DNA of 64,000 nucleotides from Trichoplax sp. H2. Lineage: Eukaryota > Placozoa > Uniplacotomia > Trichoplacea. Below the pieces are notes generated by a model. That model made no database searches and was not told the DNA's origin. It saw only the letters and a list, made by a program, of their open reading frames with translations. The position numbers and the translations under genes were made by a program. The stretch lies in assembly GCA_003344405.1 (NCBI GenBank), contig NOWV01000074.1:124001-188000 (forward strand), in the 5' to 3' direction. Shown here one piece after another: positions 15,888 through 30,654 of this stretch (the first letter of the stretch is position 1; each line of letters opens with the position of its first letter).

Positions 15888-18800
15888 AACGAAGTTCAAT
15901 ATTATTACGATACTCTGAGAAGATTATCATAAATTGCTGCGGTAAACGTAACATTTTAAAATTATTAACTATCCCATATTTCGCGAATATAACATCGATT
16001 ACGACATAAACTGTCTCATCATTTTATCCTTCTGAAAGTTCACCGTAACATTTCGTAATTGATTTATAACGGATTAATTAAATTGCAACTAATATCGGAT
16101 AATAGCAAGAACTAACTAAGTCTATTTGAAACCGAAGACTATAGATGTGTTACTTTTGAGTCAGTACAGCGGATGTAATGGATTTATCCCAGCACTGGAA
16201 CGACATTTTCTATCATTTACAAAATTACTTCTACTTTTTACCCCAGTTGATACAAGTAGACATCTGATAAAATTACTTCAGATGATGGTTTATAATTAAT
16301 AATCACCCTTCGTGCCATCAAGTTCTAGTATATTGAATGCATCATCAAAGGATGAGTTCATTTCTTTTACTATCTTTAAAAATGGATAATAAATTACTAT
16401 TATCACTAACAACTGCTCTGATCGTATAAATGATACTGGATTTGTCTTGATTAATTTTATCGTCCAGGTTGGTAACGTAAGCCTCTTTTGTGTAATCTAG
16501 ACAGCTTTTTAAGCTTATTAAATACGTTAGTATTTGGCTACGTGATTACAATTCCTTCTATTACCATTTAGGTAATTACCATCCTGACAATCTGTTCTTA
16601 GTGATGGAATTATGATTGCAATGCTCAATTATCTAGAGTAATTTATTTTGATTAGATAAAGACATGGAATTGATATCGTAGTCAGCTAGCTATCGTATCC
16701 GAAAGATTCCTAATAAAAATTGATTTCATATGGTATTAATTACCGCCGTAAGGGTGCATCAATTTCCAGTTTAAATACCCAATGTGAAAATTTATATAAA
16801 ACTATTCCTATAGAATAATTCTCATTTATCCTCCTGAAAAGAACTGTATAGTTCAGAAGGAAAGATTGAGATACGATTGTTATACATTAAAAAGAGTGGT
16901 ATATCTACGTCTTATAACAGGTACTACGCATTTGACTGAGAAATTTTTCAGCAAACATTGAAATGATAGCGTTTAACAAGATAGACAAAGAAAATTTTTT
17001 GCATAAGATGGCCAGGAAGGAATAAAGAATCTCTGTAACTACACCATTTCTCGCAAAATTGCTCTCCTTCACAATATTTGTTCTGATTATATTACTGGGC
17101 TGCCAATATAGGTGTTGAGCCATAAATTAAAAATTATAAAATATAAATAATTGTAGAAAGTAAGGGGTGATTTTTGTATTATTTTCTTATAGGTAAGAAG
17201 ATACTGTTATTGTTAGAATTTTAAATTATAGGAAAGAGAGAGAAAAAGGAGTTATTCAATTATAGATGAAAGAGTACTGAATAAAGATTAAAGGATCAAA
17301 TAACTTTCTATATCATTTTCCTTAAGTTAAAATAAAGACGACACCGGGGCGTCTTTCTTTTAGATTGACTTAAGTTAGACAACTCGCTCACACACCTAAA
17401 GCTTAAATATTTTTTCAAATGGCACTGATCTGTTAGGAAAAATCTTAAGGAATGATAAAAGCTTTTAATATTCATAGTTTGTTAATTATGCTAATGGTTC
17501 GCTAAAAAGTTGACGAAAGACTATTAAACTTCGGAGGACTTTCTCTAGAAGATAAAACTGCGTCATTTACCCATAATACTATCAGATTATTTTTGAAGTA
17601 ACTTAACTTTCTTTTCGCTTATTGTCACTTTTAGTTTAATAGAATATAACCCTTATCCGGTACTTTTATGATCAGATATTTGTGCGCTTATCTTAGTTAA
17701 TTATTTAAATATCCATGTTTGAATTTGAACTTACCTGAGTAACTGCAACGGAAAATGAATCGCTTCTAATTCTATCGAATCGCTGTTCAGTACGTGATCG
17801 ACTATTAGTTTGTATTAAACCGTTGGATGCCATGATTGTCCAATTTGATTTATTTGATCTTGTAACTTAATAACTGTCCTTATAGTAACGAAAATATTCC
17901 AGGAAAAGCTTTCGTTCAAGGAATTTTGTTGATTGTCGAGATGGAATGAGGGCGATATTTTTATTCAATGTTGTAACGTAAATCGTTGAACGTTTTCCAC
18001 TAATACGGAATAAAGGCACGTTTAATATTTAATTCCAAATGGAGAACCAAATATTGGAAACTAATTTAAAGATACGAATTTGAGCGAAGCTGTATGTAAA
18101 TAGACAGAAGGAGCAATACTTGTGAAAAACAGGGATTTAATTAACAATAAGAACTGACTGATCAAGATGACTGCATTGGTGGATTATAGAATTAAATTCT
18201 TCAATCATTATTCAATATGAAAAGCAGTCGATTATATGGCAATATATTTTAATAAGGAAGAGAAGCGATTAGTAATTCAAGAAGGCTTAAACAATTATTC
18301 TAATTGATCCTGTATTTCTTCTTGGTTGCTAACATGGAACAGCTGCTATCTGTCATGAAATTGATTGAAAGGAGATTTTTTTAGTTTAGTTACTATGATA
18401 TCGCACCATATATCAAAAGAATTGGTATTAGAAAACCAGATAGTTGATTTTGGTGGAGTCTGTATCCATGTACACTTTTAGTTAACCAATGTCGATGAGC
18501 CAATTGAAATTATGGCAGATTTTCTTATGAAATGTCAGCAGCTTGAATTATCAAGGCGACAATCGATAACGTTGAATTGTAGAGAGAATATTCCAGTTGT
18601 AATTGTTCTTGTCTTTATTTCGATTGAATACTATATCCAAATTTATCTCTGCATCCTTATTGATCATCTGACGTTGCCGAATGTTTACAATAAAAATCGT
18701 TGGATTTCTTCTAATTAAAAACTGAATTATAATTGCCGATAGCGAATCGGATAATCTTGATCAAAACATGAAACGAAGATATTAAAAACTAGGATAAATT

Positions 18801-21800
18801 TAGTCAACACTGTCATCGAATTGAAAATAACATACCCTAGCAATAGGATTACAACTTCTTGGACTAGTTTGTGCTAACCGATTGAAACAACGATAACTTA
18901 TCAGAATAGGCAATTTATTACTAAATTAGTAAGACATGGTTCATTATGGTAACAAAAATAGCAGTTATTAGATTGAAGTAAAAACAATAATAAAAGATTT
19001 GTTCAACTATTTACGCTTTAAAAAATGATTATCGACGTGCTGTTTGTTACAACAGTTGTCTAAAAAGCGTGTAGTTATTATTTCTTTCCTCTATTTTTCT
19101 ACCTTTTTGACTTGCTGTCTTTGTATAGTTGATTAATTGATAAAATCTTAAGGTAGTGTGAACGAAAACGGACTCTATTAATGATAATTCAATAGCTACT
19201 CCAGGTAAAAGGCATATCTACGTGCACAAAATGTCAACCAGGCACACACTGCATAATGGATTAAATGTCGTGGACACTAATGTATCTATGTAATTATGAA
19301 CTGGCTGTTCCGTGAATACAAAAATAGACTAATTCGCCGTTCTGACTTTAAAAACATAGCTCATAATGCAGACAATGTCGTATCCATTATTAGTATAGTA
19401 GTGTATTGTGTAGAAGAAGTAATATAACACATTACGCCAGTAGCTTAAAATTGTCCTTCCGATATAGTTGCAACTCATCAACTCTTAGTATTATTTATCC
19501 ATAATCATTTTAATTTTACAATTGATGGTTTATAATTGCAATTCTTCATTAATTGTCTGTTTCCAATTCTTTAGGCATATTGTTACGCTAATATGATATT
19601 AGCCTTATTGATGTAACTATAGCAACTAGGTTGCCAATACAGTCCTGTATTGATTACAATAGTTGCATACCACATGAACTAATTAACTAAAGTACCTTCG
19701 TTGTGGCTTGTTGACATCGAGTAATTGTTATAGTAATTAAATGTTTCACGATGCTTCTATGGGTTCTATGTTTAAGATAGATAAGTTTATACTTTGCTTA
19801 GATACAATAGACAATGTATAGATACGATAATTATTTATAGGATTGAATAATCGATTAATTATTTGGGTAAAGTACAAAATCATTTCGTTTAGAGACGTCG
19901 GATGGCTTTTGATGCTAGTAAATGATGTCACTAAAGTAATAGTACGTATGTGTGCTAGAATACTGATTAGATTTTAGACAATTTATAATATTAGTCAGTA
20001 TCGATTTAATTCGGCTATGCTGATAATTATTTTATCATTTTGATATCGTGGAGAGGCTAAACAGCTTGATCCTATTTTATCACAACTTTCTTAGCATTTC
20101 AATTAGGGTCAATTTATACAACCTATCGTTATAATTGCTTGACTATTTTGATTTGGGATTACTGTCATTTGCAACGATTCGATAGACTTTTAATTAAGGA
20201 AAGAAGAAGATCATGTAAATGATCCTAAACTATTGATCTTGCGTTTTAAATAATTTCCTATCGTTTTAGATAACATTGATTTAGTGGATTTGTCTTTTAC
20301 AGTATTTTGATTGCCTTGATAAAGCATCACTAGAATTGACGAGTACCCAAAATTTGGTGTACTTGATATTGAAATATGTGCTAGGCAACTGATGTTGGCG
20401 AGCGCCATCCTCATTTGCTTCGTAACTGTAAATCAGCTACCATCAGTTTAATGAATGTATCTTACGGTCAATAAATAATAATGAGCTGATACAGCAACCC
20501 TATCAGTTAGAGCCGAAATAATTTTATTGCATTGGACATTGCAATAATCCTGCTCACTTGGCACTATTCAATATTTAAATCACATAAACAATTTCTATAC
20601 GTGCATAAACGGGTATATATATGAGATCGCATTACGGATTCTCGACCGATTTGAGATACTACGGTACCGTAGGTAATAGTATAACAAGTTCTGGTAAATA
20701 GATCAAATTGCTTACAACAGCAAAAGCAGCAAAATACCTAGCGAATTAAGGACTGAGAACTAACTCTACAGAACTGGCATAACTGCTGAATACCAAACCT
20801 AATTTGTTTATAGCATAAAGATTGTGAACAAGGTTCTTAGATTTTTTCGTTTGAACTTATAGGGCTTACTATACGAAGGAAATTCTATGATTAGTATTAC
20901 CTACTGTAAGCTGAAAACAACATATCTAAATTATTAAAAATATTACTTAATTATATCTGTACACCTACAGTATTCTGTCAACTGTCACAGGCTTGGTATT
21001 ATTAAGTTCTATCTACAGTAATTTATTTCTGCACATGTTGGCAACAATAACTTACTCATCAGCTTCACTACAGACATATTCTAATATGAATCAATAGATA
21101 TAATAGTATGAAATTCTGTCCTATTCCCAGTAACTGTTTACACTAAATTGTAATATAGAACCGTCTTCGTGTCTATTATATCGATGATTCATATTGTTTT
21201 GATAATATCGACATAATAATTTATCTTTACTGTACACTATTTGTATGCACGCGTGAAATCACTATCAGTAAGAAATGTTTGTTATCGTGGTGAGTTTAAA
21301 CACACGGCTTAGTCACGCATAACCCTAACAACATTAGATACCTGGTCAGAGTATGGTATTTAGGCAGGCGACTAAACTTATTGCAAATTAATAATCTATC
21401 ATACTGTAGTCGACAGGCTGCTCTGTACTTCTATGCGGCAGAAATTTTAGTTTTTTATTCGCGTAAGATTTTTGTTCAGGATTCCGTATGGTTGAGATCA
21501 CTGATGGTGTAGAAAATTATGCTAATAAAATAGTCTACCATAACTTGCTAACAGCTGTTGTTGCATTGATATAATCATATAGACAGCGTAATTTGCGCAT
21601 GTAATCTATCCAAATTTAGTAATTTTTACAATTTTGTCAATAGCAGGTGGACTGTCCGAATATACTGTATGTATCCGCGTATAGTATAGGAAATCGTGCG
21701 AAATGACTAGATTAAAAGTCCAAGTTAGTAAATTAGTAGGAGAGTACCTTGAAGACCTCAACATTATAAATTACAACTATAGGGTAACAAATACGCAATA

Positions 21801-22842
21801 TGTAGATACTTTTATTCATTTTATATTTTTTATTCGAAACTAGTGACATTACAGTAGCTGCTATGGCGGCTCATTTACTATACTGTGCAATGCACTAATA
21901 TCAGGTGTTCTACTGTAAATTGAGTGTGTAATAGACGCAAATTGGGATCAATGAAATAGGAATATTTTCTAGTAGTCCATGGTAAGCGGTTGCAGCTGAC
22001 CACAACAGAGCTTTGCCAGGCATGCGTCTGTAGAGCGGCTTCGCAAATATCTTAAGATTCATTAAGATTATAAGAGGCTAAAATTGAATCAATACAGTTA
22101 TTCATTAGTTTGTATGGCCAGACAACTCATGCATGTATGCAACGCAGTCTTTATTGCAGAACTTGACATGGCTTTTAAACGTCGGTCATTTGGTGGATAA
22201 ACCAATTTACGTAATAAAGTGAAACTTGGATAAAGCTGCAGTTTTTGTTATTCGATCTTGCTACTAATCACACTACCGCTTTCTTATGTTAAAGTATTCC
22301 TAAATTGGTTAACATTTTAGTCATTTTTCACGTTGTGGAGAACGAGATACCCGATGAAGGAGACGTTATGAGAGTTGGGACTGATTCATTTCTATGTTTT
22401 ATCGCATGAAGTTGAACAAATTGTACTTACAGTATCTGCTACCTGAGTAGGTTCACTTAATTTAACACTATGCTAAAACTTTGTAATTTGTGCGTATTAA
22501 GGATAAGTTAACTTTAGCTAGATCTCATCTAGACAGTCAATACTACTGCGAACTTGTACATATTGTACAGGTTACCAATAGGCTCATCAGATATCCAATG
22601 TTGCGTCAACACTACGGCTGAAATGGTTTATTTGGCTAGTTCATGTTTGATCTGCCATTTAATTCCGTAAATTGGTTATACATGTACAGCAAGACGCCAT
22701 CTACCTTGCGCACCGAAAGCATTTGCTTTCCTATTATAGTGTCTAAATTATTAAGTATTAATTTAAAGGCATAGTGACTTAAACAGTCGCTTGAGTGTTA
22801 ACAACCTTACAAGAATTGAGACGCCTTTGCTTCTACGTTAAA

Positions 22843-23343
22843 ACAACTATAAAACTTTTCTTTTATTCAAGTATCTGCCGAGCTTCAATACCCTTCGGCA
22901 GCAGCTATCATGTTTGAGTCATAACAGTTGACGAAATTTAGCTCATATTGGATAGCTAAATTAGTACAGACATTATTCATAATTTTGGAGTTTTCCTGAA
23001 CAATTCTAGATAATTAGTCATAGCAGTTGACGAAATTTAGCTCATATTGGATGGCTAAATTAATACAGACATTATTCATAATTTTGGAATTTCCTGAACA
23101 ATTCTAGATGATTAGTCATAACAGTTGACGAAATTTAGCTCATATTGGATAGCTGAATTAATATAAATCAACTATAAAACTCTTCTTTTATTCAACTATC
23201 TGCCGAGCTTCAATACCCTTCGGCAGTAGCTATCATGTATGAGTCATAACAGTTGACGGAATTTAGCGTCATATTGGATAGCTCAATTAATACAAACATT
23301 ATTCATAATCTTGGAGTTTTCCTGAACGATTCTAGATAATTAG
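22843..23343. repeat. Tandem repeat cluster, about 98-bp unit within a larger duplication
   Basis: The start GTCATAACAGTTGACG (or close variants) recurs at 22918, 23017, 23115 and 23243. The first three units are 98-99 bp apart. A longer block that includes CTGCCGA...TTCGGCAG (a 7-bp stem, 12-nt loop) precedes the first and the fourth unit, showing a second, higher-order duplication. The DNA is non-coding. Confidence 0.85.
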
Positions 23344-24151
23344 ACTATAGTATGTCCACACACAGAATTCTTGATAATATCATCTATCATTGAACATCTT
23401 CAGGCTATTGATGATAAGCGTTACAAGACATAACACCATTATCAATGAATATTAGTTACGTTATGAGAACTTTTACTACAATACAGCATCATTTACTGTA
23501 ACAAAATAATAACTACCGTAGTTCTTGCAGTAAGTCATTATTAGTTATCTCCATATAGAAATGTTAAAACACTCAATTTAGTCATTGACTCTTGGCGGTG
23601 GTTGGTATCGTGACATATATTGAAATCCATTCTGTTTTACTAATCGTTGCTTGCAATCAGTTGTTTAATATCCTCCATATTCTTGAATTAATCCAAGTGA
23701 TTCACAACAGTCACTACAGAAGCTATCCCTACTACAGTAGTGTAAGTAACTCATTTTCCGGTATTTTGGCTTGATTTGTGTACAATGTCTATCTGTCCGA
23801 GGTATTGTGGTCTAGAGTACAGTACATACCCTTCACTACACAGTAGTATGTACTGTACACCATGTACGGTAGTGTGCCAATTCGCCTTGTTATTCAATTT
23901 GCAAAATGGTCAAAATATTCTCGGTTTGGTTTGGCTTTCCATTTTTCATTTTTTTTTCAATTTTAAAGTGTTGGTTTGAATTGAGGAAATGGTGAACGGT
24001 TTTCAACTTGTAGCAGACCGTGAAATGGGTGTACTTGTATACACGCATTTTGACTGTATTGGACTCATTTTACATTGGAAGACTCGCTGACCCAATCGCA
24101 TCGAATAATAATATCCACTCGATCAGACAGTTACAGCAATCGGCGGCATTC

Positions 24152-24180
24152 AATAATAATAATAAATAATAATAATAATG
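24152..24180. repeat. AAT microsatellite
   Basis: A run of AAT trinucleotides with one imperfection. Confidence 0.85.
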
Positions 24181-26659
24181 ATATTAGACATGGCCGCAAC
24201 GTGATGGTTAGTACAATGTACATGTTGTTCCAAAGGATTTCTTCATGGCCATATTGATGATCGAGTACTGCATTGTACAAGTAGACTACAGTCTTGTGAT
24301 GATTTCAGCACTGTATAATAGGACAGTACTGCAGGTCTAGCAGTGTATAACTGGCAGCAGCGGACTTGCCCCATTTAGAATACAGTTGGATGGACTGGCT
24401 GTCCGAAGAAAAGAAGTTTTTGTTTCATCGCTACTTTGCATTGATTAGAATGATTAATATTGGACTGCTTCAAGAATGACAATAATATCAAGAATGACAA
24501 TAATATCATTCTATATTATGATTGATCAATGCATAGTACACCATCCAGGCCCCCCTCCCCCTAAACCCCTTCTGTTTTTTTTCCTGTACAGGTTGTAGTA
24601 CACGATTTGACGGTGTTCTTCTGATGACTAATCTTGAAGTAGTGCATCTTGGAACTGTCCAGCAGTAGGATAGGATGATACTATACATGGTGCGCTAGCC
24701 TACTGCATATTGAGAAATAGCTGCAAATCGACAACACATCAAACGTTGGCATTCTCTAGTGGAGTTTGCTAATTGATTGACTGGTAAAGCATCTCCTTGT
24801 TTTTCCTAGAGTATAAGACGTGAACCAGAACGCCTGGCGTTGGTTGTGCATCAGAAAAGCTATTGTATCAGCCTATTAATTAATATTGAGTAGTAAGACA
24901 GTAGATTGAAAACAGAGGCGTTGACTAACTTCTTGACTGTTTACTGAAGTGTTTACCTTAGTAGAGTTCCTATTCAAGTTGGGTACAGGCGATTTGGCTG
25001 CACAAGTTTTCGCCAAAGCTGAACCAAGTTACTCTAAAATTGAAATTGGAAACTTCTTCTCGTAAGTCTACTTTCTCCCATAATTTTCAATTGAATGGAC
25101 ACCATAATAGAATCCAGGCTAAATAGGCTGGAAAATACTACTTGTATTGTACCTTGATTCTCCTCATTTCCATGTAAATCAACTTGAATAACCATTTCAC
25201 AAAGCGATCCAATGCTACCTTGTTTCTTCATCATGACGGCTACACAGTAGAAAGCAATCAATGTTGCCATCATGATGAACATCATCATCAATCATTGATC
25301 ATACTATCGTTGCTATCGTTGACGATGATCGGGTGTACAATCTGCCTTAATGGACAAAGTATCGTATTGACAGTGATGATTATTTTTTATTTGGTGTGGA
25401 TGTGTGTGTCCAATCTACGCTTACGTGCGGCTACTCTCTTAATTAATGTGTCTACGGTACAGCCATTTACAAATGATAAAAAAGATCGCATACCTTTGTA
25501 AGTTAACCTCCATCTCTATTCTGGTATAAATAGACATCAGTATCTACTGTAACCACTATCGCAAACCGATTAGCAGTTTCAAGTGAAAAGATTCAACAAT
25601 AGGTAAAGTTATGAACGGTGGATTTAAACTAATCCGTCAAAGTATTCGCTTTGCAATCAGTTGGAAGGGATAATCAATGTTGATGAAATTGAATTTGAAT
25701 CGATCGGCTAGAATATCAGTTGATTATAGTAGTTAAATCATCATGATCATTTTTAAATTTGATACCATAATGACTATCAAACTACTACTGCTGCTATTAG
25801 GCTATCCTTGATAGCTTTTCATAGAGTACAAATAGCAGGGACTTGACGGAATTAGTGATTTTCAGACTACATAATAAACTCTCCATTTTCACCTTCATAA
25901 GAGTACAATTGTTCATGATACGTATAGGACACTGTCGACGTTCTTTAGCCTACAGTTGTGATGTTATATCAAAATTTCAATGTAATAATAACGGATCAAA
26001 TGATTGCGGTACAATCAACAATTTTAGACGTTCAAACATGATTCCAGTCAATTTTTAAAGTTGCTTTTTTATTCACTTTAAATTTCCCAGTGAATAAGAA
26101 GCAAATTGCAATACACTGGTAAAGCTAACTATAAATCAATTGGAAACGTGACGTAAATGGATGGATGATTGCAGGCATGTCTTATGAAAAGCATCTCTTA
26201 ATGATAATCATGTTATATGTTCTTCCATTTATTCAAAGTGATTGACTTTAAACCAAGAATTGAAAGTTTAACTACTTCATCGCTTTTATTATTATTAATA
26301 ATCTAATCCACCTATAATGAATGTGTATGTACTCCAGTTTTGGGAGTTTCTAGAGTTGACGAGACATTGTTAGAGAATGGTTGCAGTCCACATTCATCAT
26401 CAATATCATTGTGCACTGGCATGGATAGAGTGTACAGTAGACATGTCGATAGAAAGAGAGACAATCCAAACTAGGATCTGTGATTTGTGTGATCATTAGC
26501 AGCTCTGTTTACCTACTGGGCCAGCAACATTTTTACACTGTTGGTCTTGTCTAGCAACAACATCTTGAAGAATTCTTTGCTCATAGATTGTCTGTATGCT
26601 TGTACTTCTAGTGGGTCATCGTCCACTACTCCATCATGTCCATCATCTTCGATCCGAAA

Positions 26660-27150
26660 ACTGTCCTATGTTGTACTCTATTTCCTTGCCTATCTTGTTA
26701 GAAAATAATATCGACGAGGAAAAATGATGCGTCCATGATAGGGCCTGGATAGGGTTACAAAATCTGTTGCATCTGTCGATTAAAAAATGCCTACTGCGAT
26801 ACTAGGAAATCTCCTCTGTTCGTCTTTAAAACTGTCGTTTTCTGTACTCTCCTTCCTTACCTATTCAATTCGAAAATAATAAATGTCTACAAGGAAAAAT
26901 GATGTGTCCATGATAGGGTAACAAAATCTGTTGCATTTGTTGATTAAAAAATGCCTACTGGGATACTAGGAAATCTCCTCTTTTCGTCTTTAAAACTGTC
27001 GTATTCTGTACTCTCCTTCCTTGCCTATTTCAATTCGAAAATAATCAATATCTACAAGGAGAAACGATCCGTTCATGATAGGATAATAAAATCTGTTGCA
27101 TCCGTAAATTAAAAGCGTCTACTGGAATACTAGAAAATCTCCTCTTAATA
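26660..27150. repeat. Tandem repeat, three copies of about 165-171 bp
   Basis: Copies begin near 26660, 26831 and 26995. Each carries a GTACTC...CCTTNCCTAT start, a central CATGATAGG and an end resembling ATACTAGGAAATCTCCTC. The second and third copies are most alike. I see no coding potential in any frame. Confidence 0.85.
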
Positions 27151-28548
27151 GCGGATTGATGAGAAATTGGAGAGTGAATGAAGACTACCGGCACCGGCAT
27201 TGGAACAGTGGGTGCCGATAATAATAATTAATTAGAATCAATTCAATGGCGTACAGTATTATATTAACCTACTGTTCTATACACCGGATATCACTTCGAT
27301 ATCAATCATTTAGTGTCGGCGTATATATCCATGCTAAAATGGTCGCTATAAAATAACTCATTACCGTTGAAGGATACTTCAAAGCTAAATGAAGCAGCAA
27401 AATCATAATAATTTCCGGATGCCTGCAGTAACTATGACAATTGTGTAACATAGCTGAACGGAACAGCGTTGTAATGGCGCATCATCGTCGGCCTATATTG
27501 CATTCAACAGAATGGCTTAAAGCTGCACAATGATAGTGATATTGTCTTGCTCTTCTTTCATGGGGTATTAATTTAATGAAATCAGATAGTTTAGGAAGAA
27601 GGGGTGAATAATCCTTTTTTTTTTTTACACTGACCGCTAGCGAATATCCATGTTATGAATGAATTTCCAATTACAAATGATTCTGCGATCAGACTCTATT
27701 TTCTTTAATGGATGATGGTCTAAGAGTCAGTGTAGTTGCTCTTGTAGACACTCGTGCTCTAACGTTCCAAGATATTGTAAATGCACATACAACAATCTTA
27801 TCCTTGGTAAAGATGGATTATAGTGAGTAAGATATGTTGCCTACTTCCATGTACTACTAGTATATAGTGGTTCGGATGTTGGATTTATACGCCATGAATG
27901 TAGAAAATGAATATTGATTCGTTATCGCTGTAATCATGCAACACTACACGATGACACGAACTATTGGACATAAAACCCTTGGTTTCTTTACTTTGATTGA
28001 ATATCCTTCGACATGTACTAATCAATTTTAAATCTTTATCGATAATCACATAGCTAGGTAAATTGCCTCATGCACTAATACTCTTTCACTTCATGACATC
28101 ATTGCACAAATTTCACCGATTTCGTGAACTTGTTCAACAAAAGATTAATTCAAGTTTTCACGCTAGGAATTGTTGTTCAATTTGCGTTGGAAATGGATTT
28201 CTATCTCGATGCATTCAAGTGGCTGCTATAAAGTAGTTGAGTATCGAAATTCCATTAAGTGCGTTCTCCATAGGTCGGTGATTGTAGTGTTGAACATTAA
28301 AGTACTCATGGCATAGCATCATAAATGGCATTCGTGAATAGACTTGTTGCAAGTATTGATTTGCCTCAAGGGCTTTCCAAAGTCACGCTAAAACTTACCT
28401 AAAATGAACGTTAATTAATTATCATTCCACACCTATTTGCTACTAGACAAGTCAAATTCTTATGTCTAAGTATAATGATTTATTCCTACCTAAGGGGAGC
28501 ATGACAGGCGGTCAATATCGTATCATCATACTACTCTAGATGGGCTAA

Positions 28549-28817
28549 TTTGGAGTTTTGACCCTAATTTAGACCATACACATCTTGTGCTATTCCATAG
28601 CGAACATTAAAGTTATTTATCCAAGGTAACAGCACCACGAGAGTAAATCAACGACTAATAAAATTCAGACAGTAGCCTATATTGGCAAATTTGGAGTTTT
28701 GACCCTAATTTATACCATACACATCTTGTCCTATTCCATAGTGGACATTAAAGTTATTTATCCAAGGTAACAGAAGTACGAGAGTAAATCAACGACTAGT
28801 AAAATTTAGATAGTAGC
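28549..28817. repeat. Tandem duplication, unit 141 bp
   Basis: The word TTTGGAGTTTTGACCCTAAT begins copies at 28549 and 28690. The copies match closely through AAAGTTATTTATCCAAGGTA and diverge after about 28817. Confidence 0.9.
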
Positions 28818-30654
28818 ACTGCCAATAGAAATCGATCGGCTATCATTGGGGACATGCAAATAATGTGCAATTTGGTTGCCAAGATACTGCAACAAATGAC
28901 AAGGAATTCATCATTTTTTTACAAGCTGTGGGTGGGTATTTGTTGAAGATAGTGTTAATTGGCAGCCCATGGACAGAATTAGGAATTATCCATTGATGAA
29001 AGTATCGATAATACAGACGTTAAATTGTCATGATCCATTCGGAAATTGAATCTTGAATAGTTTACGTTACACCTACAGAATCATAAATAATTCATTCATG
29101 ATGTTCTTGTAATAGCTTGTCAGTCCTGCTTGAAATTAGTTTAAATCAGGCCCATAAATAGCCTTGTAATTGTGTCAAGTTTGGTTAAAAGAGGTGCTGT
29201 ATGATAACGATTCCATTTACTATTAAATTGAGTATTGATATGGAGGATAAATATGTATAGTAGCAGTTATATCACTTAGTTCACTAGCCAGTAATTTGTG
29301 TCTTGCATTAGAAATCTTTTGATGCACAAGGTAATGCTACGTTATAAAAATAAAAATTGACACGTTCAAGTTAGCGATTGCTACCTTGGCTGCCAATGAG
29401 CACTATTTATGGACCGTCTTTCACTTTTCTATCCATGATATCAATAATAATAACAAGGGCTTATAATGAATGTGCTGAACAAGTACAGTATGGTTTATCG
29501 TACGATAAGCATGTTAAATAATTAATTAGAAGATAATTTAACCCTCATATTCGATTTTAAATGTTATCATAAAGTATTTTTATTTTCATTCCCTTACTTT
29601 GCTTTACTTGGCTGATTTTTTTTGACATAACTTGCTTGAAAAGTTTCTAATTACGATTAATTAGAAGTAGGGTTGATTTGTTATCAAGTTGTTGCAATCA
29701 GTAATAGTATCATTTGCATTGACAACCAATTAACGTTATTGCATATCTATAGGGCCACAAGAATAATGCATTACCGTTGTTGTCATTTATACTTTACTTG
29801 TAGAAAAAAGATCGATATTATCTGTAGAAAAGGATTTCTACTTTGCTTAAAGATAAAAAAGGCCGTTGGTATCTGTAGAAAGTCATTTTTTCTATTTTGT
29901 CCATTCATTTCTCATAGTAAAATAAAGCAAAATGTCGATACGGGACAAACTAGCAATTGTAGAGAAAGCTGAAATACATCACGTACTACTGCTGACTTCC
30001 AATGGACTGTTTGCCTTTTTTGTAGTCTCCTACAGTACTACTGTCTCTTTTTTTTCGTGATGCTGCTAAATATGTCAATTAGCTTGTTTGTCTGCGATAG
30101 TTGGTAACTACTGCATGTCAATGATGTTCTTTGGATTTAAAAATCGTTCCTTTGACTAAATTAACAATAACTGTTTGTTAAGATGTTATTGTTATTGGAA
30201 AGTTAAAATTAAAGATTGAACTCATTTTCTTTTCCTATAATTACTTTCTCTAGATAAATAATAACATCACTGTTATTGGGACCAACAATAGGCGTGTTAG
30301 AAAGTATTTTTTTTTCCATTCTCAATTCTCTCTATTCATATGCCACCTCTAGACAACTTGAGTATATTATCGTTATTCTGACGTTTCAATATCATTTTCC
30401 ATTTAACTTCTTAATACATGCTAGACGTCTTCCGAGTTGCGTTCATGCTTATTGTCATTCGATACAATTTGGTTATACTATATTTGAATAACTAAAAAAG
30501 AAGGAAAATTACAATTTGAAGAGAAAATCAAAAGATATTGCTGTAAAATTGGAAGAAGGAGAATATTGTTTGTCGACGTTGACTTTTTATCATCGTTATC
30601 AGTTACAGTCCTGCATACTTTATATTATTGCTCGTTTACTGGCTATACATAATT

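Larger units (their letters stand above)
12124..30654. other. 18-kb gene-poor interval before PDE11
   Basis: No gene can be supported. Frames checked and left uncalled include 15418-15600 (-), 18512-18718 (+), 20211-20414 (-), 25034-25291 (-), 25184-25501 (+) and 29673-29972 (+). The 25184-25501 frame contains a hydrophobic stretch and ends near a GTAAGT, so it could be an exon, but I recognise no family. A short coding-like minus-strand stretch at 12495-12589 is described in the findings. Four tandem or inverted repeat blocks lie in this interval and are listed separately. It may hold distal regulatory DNA. Confidence 0.5.

Noticed and set aside
25184-25501. 105-codon plus-strand frame with a hydrophobic segment, ending near GTAAGT
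   Set aside because: It might be a membrane-protein exon, but no family motif or partner exon was found, and the opposite strand is also open over half of it.
30628-30654. Upstream extension of the PDE11 start
   Set aside because: The frame is open upstream only through a TTG; the first ATG is at 30655, so that start was used.
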